From Synechococcus sp. CS-1328 (GTDB taxonomy: Bacteria; Cyanobacteriota; Cyanobacteriia; PCC-6307; Cyanobiaceae): a stretch of 64,000 bases of DNA. Under the pieces are notes generated by a model. The model worked only from the letters and a program-made list of their open reading frames with translations. It was not told the DNA's origin and made no database searches. Within the stretch, counting starts at the first letter, position 1; each line of letters starts with the position of its first letter. Shown here piece by piece: positions 63,859-64,000 of the stretch. A program made the translations under genes and the position numbers. The stretch is from NCBI RefSeq assembly GCF_025128095.1, contig NZ_JAHLYT010000048.1:124001-188000 (forward strand). The letters are read 5' to 3'.

Positions 63859-64000
63859 CGCAGGCTGGCCTTGAGGCGATCGGCCAGGCGCAGGGCCAGT
63901 GCGATCACGGTGAGACCCGGGCCCACCGCCGGACAACCGGGCAGGATGCTGGCGTCGGCGATCGAGAGGTTGGCCAGCTGATGGCAGACCCCATCGAGAT
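63855..64000 (-). CDS. C-terminal fragment of a second GMC-family oxidoreductase (cut by window end)
   Basis: The frame from the right edge encodes HQLANLSIADASILPGCPAV, then GPGLTVIALALRLADRLKAS, and stops at 63855-63857. This is the conserved end of GMC oxidoreductases (compare the IGAVNPSLTAIANALRVGDH ending of the gene at 59338). It overlaps the glycosidase start by 4 bp, so the two are coupled. The rest lies outside the window. Confidence 0.75.
   Translation of the reverse strand, partial: LDGVCHQLANLSIADASILPGCPAVGPGLTVIALALRLADRLKASLR

Overview
The window is high-GC, gene-dense bacterial DNA from a unicellular cyanobacterium, most likely a Cyanobium/Synechococcus-type picocyanobacterium. 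The case rests on many families that are cyanobacterial or typical of the group: DUF6737, DUF3598, DUF3531, a CPP1-like J-domain membrane protein, a DUF92 (VTE6-like) protein, a B12-dependent ribonucleotide reductase, GlcD-type glycolate dehydrogenase, HemL, IspG with a nearby carboxyl-terminal processing protease, and a broken glucosylglycerol-phosphate phosphatase (stpA). No phage, transposase, CRISPR array or rRNA was seen. One tRNA, Ser(TGA), is present.

Layout. 1-4.3 kb: small cyanobacterial proteins, a MAPEG protein and an acyltransferase/hydrolase pair. 4.4-8.6 kb: an osmotic-stress region in decay, with a stpA pseudogene, an intact MscS channel and a second, broken mscS copy. 9.6-17.3 kb: a complete seven-gene V/A-type ATPase operon on the minus strand in the order B-D-I-K-E-DUF2764-A. 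This is a circular permutation of the order familiar from chlamydiae and spirochaetes. 17.4-22.2 kb: housekeeping genes (Ctp protease, IspG, family-4 uracil-DNA glycosylase, aminotransferase). 22.2-26.2 kb: a phosphonate/selenate-type ABC importer. 26-36.4 kb: a sigma factor, RsmE, Hsp33, an ABC ATPase, release factor 3, a GGDEF remnant and a methyltransferase.

36.5-42.5 kb: class II ribonucleotide reductase, then a visibly lower-GC, four-gene cluster with the gene order and domains of Pseudomonas siaABCD (PP2C phosphatase, SiaB-type kinase, SiaC/DUF1987 switch protein, diguanylate cyclase), followed by tRNA-Ser. 42.7-50 kb: TerB, an MlaD/MlaE-like pair with a PfkB-family sugar kinase, GlcD and HemL. 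50-56.4 kb: a Nif11-like leader peptide, type II NADH dehydrogenase, DoxX, two tandem related small membrane proteins, a TolC-type outer-membrane protein and a membrane-fusion protein resembling NHLP bacteriocin secretion proteins. 56.4-64 kb: a glucose-dehydrogenase-like SDR, an EamA transporter with a VOC protein, and a large GH63/MGH1-like glycosidase between two GMC oxidoreductases (the second cut by the window edge).

Two general patterns stand out. First, three genes are decayed (stpA, a second mscS, a GGDEF gene), and two of them concern osmotic stress. Second, short tandem repeats of 15 or 18 bp recur in poorly conserved parts of at least five genes (the DUF6737 gene, the PlsC-like gene, the sigma factor gene, rsmE and the secretion-protein gene), with a 13-bp version between genes. 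All family calls come from reading the sequence; no database search was run.
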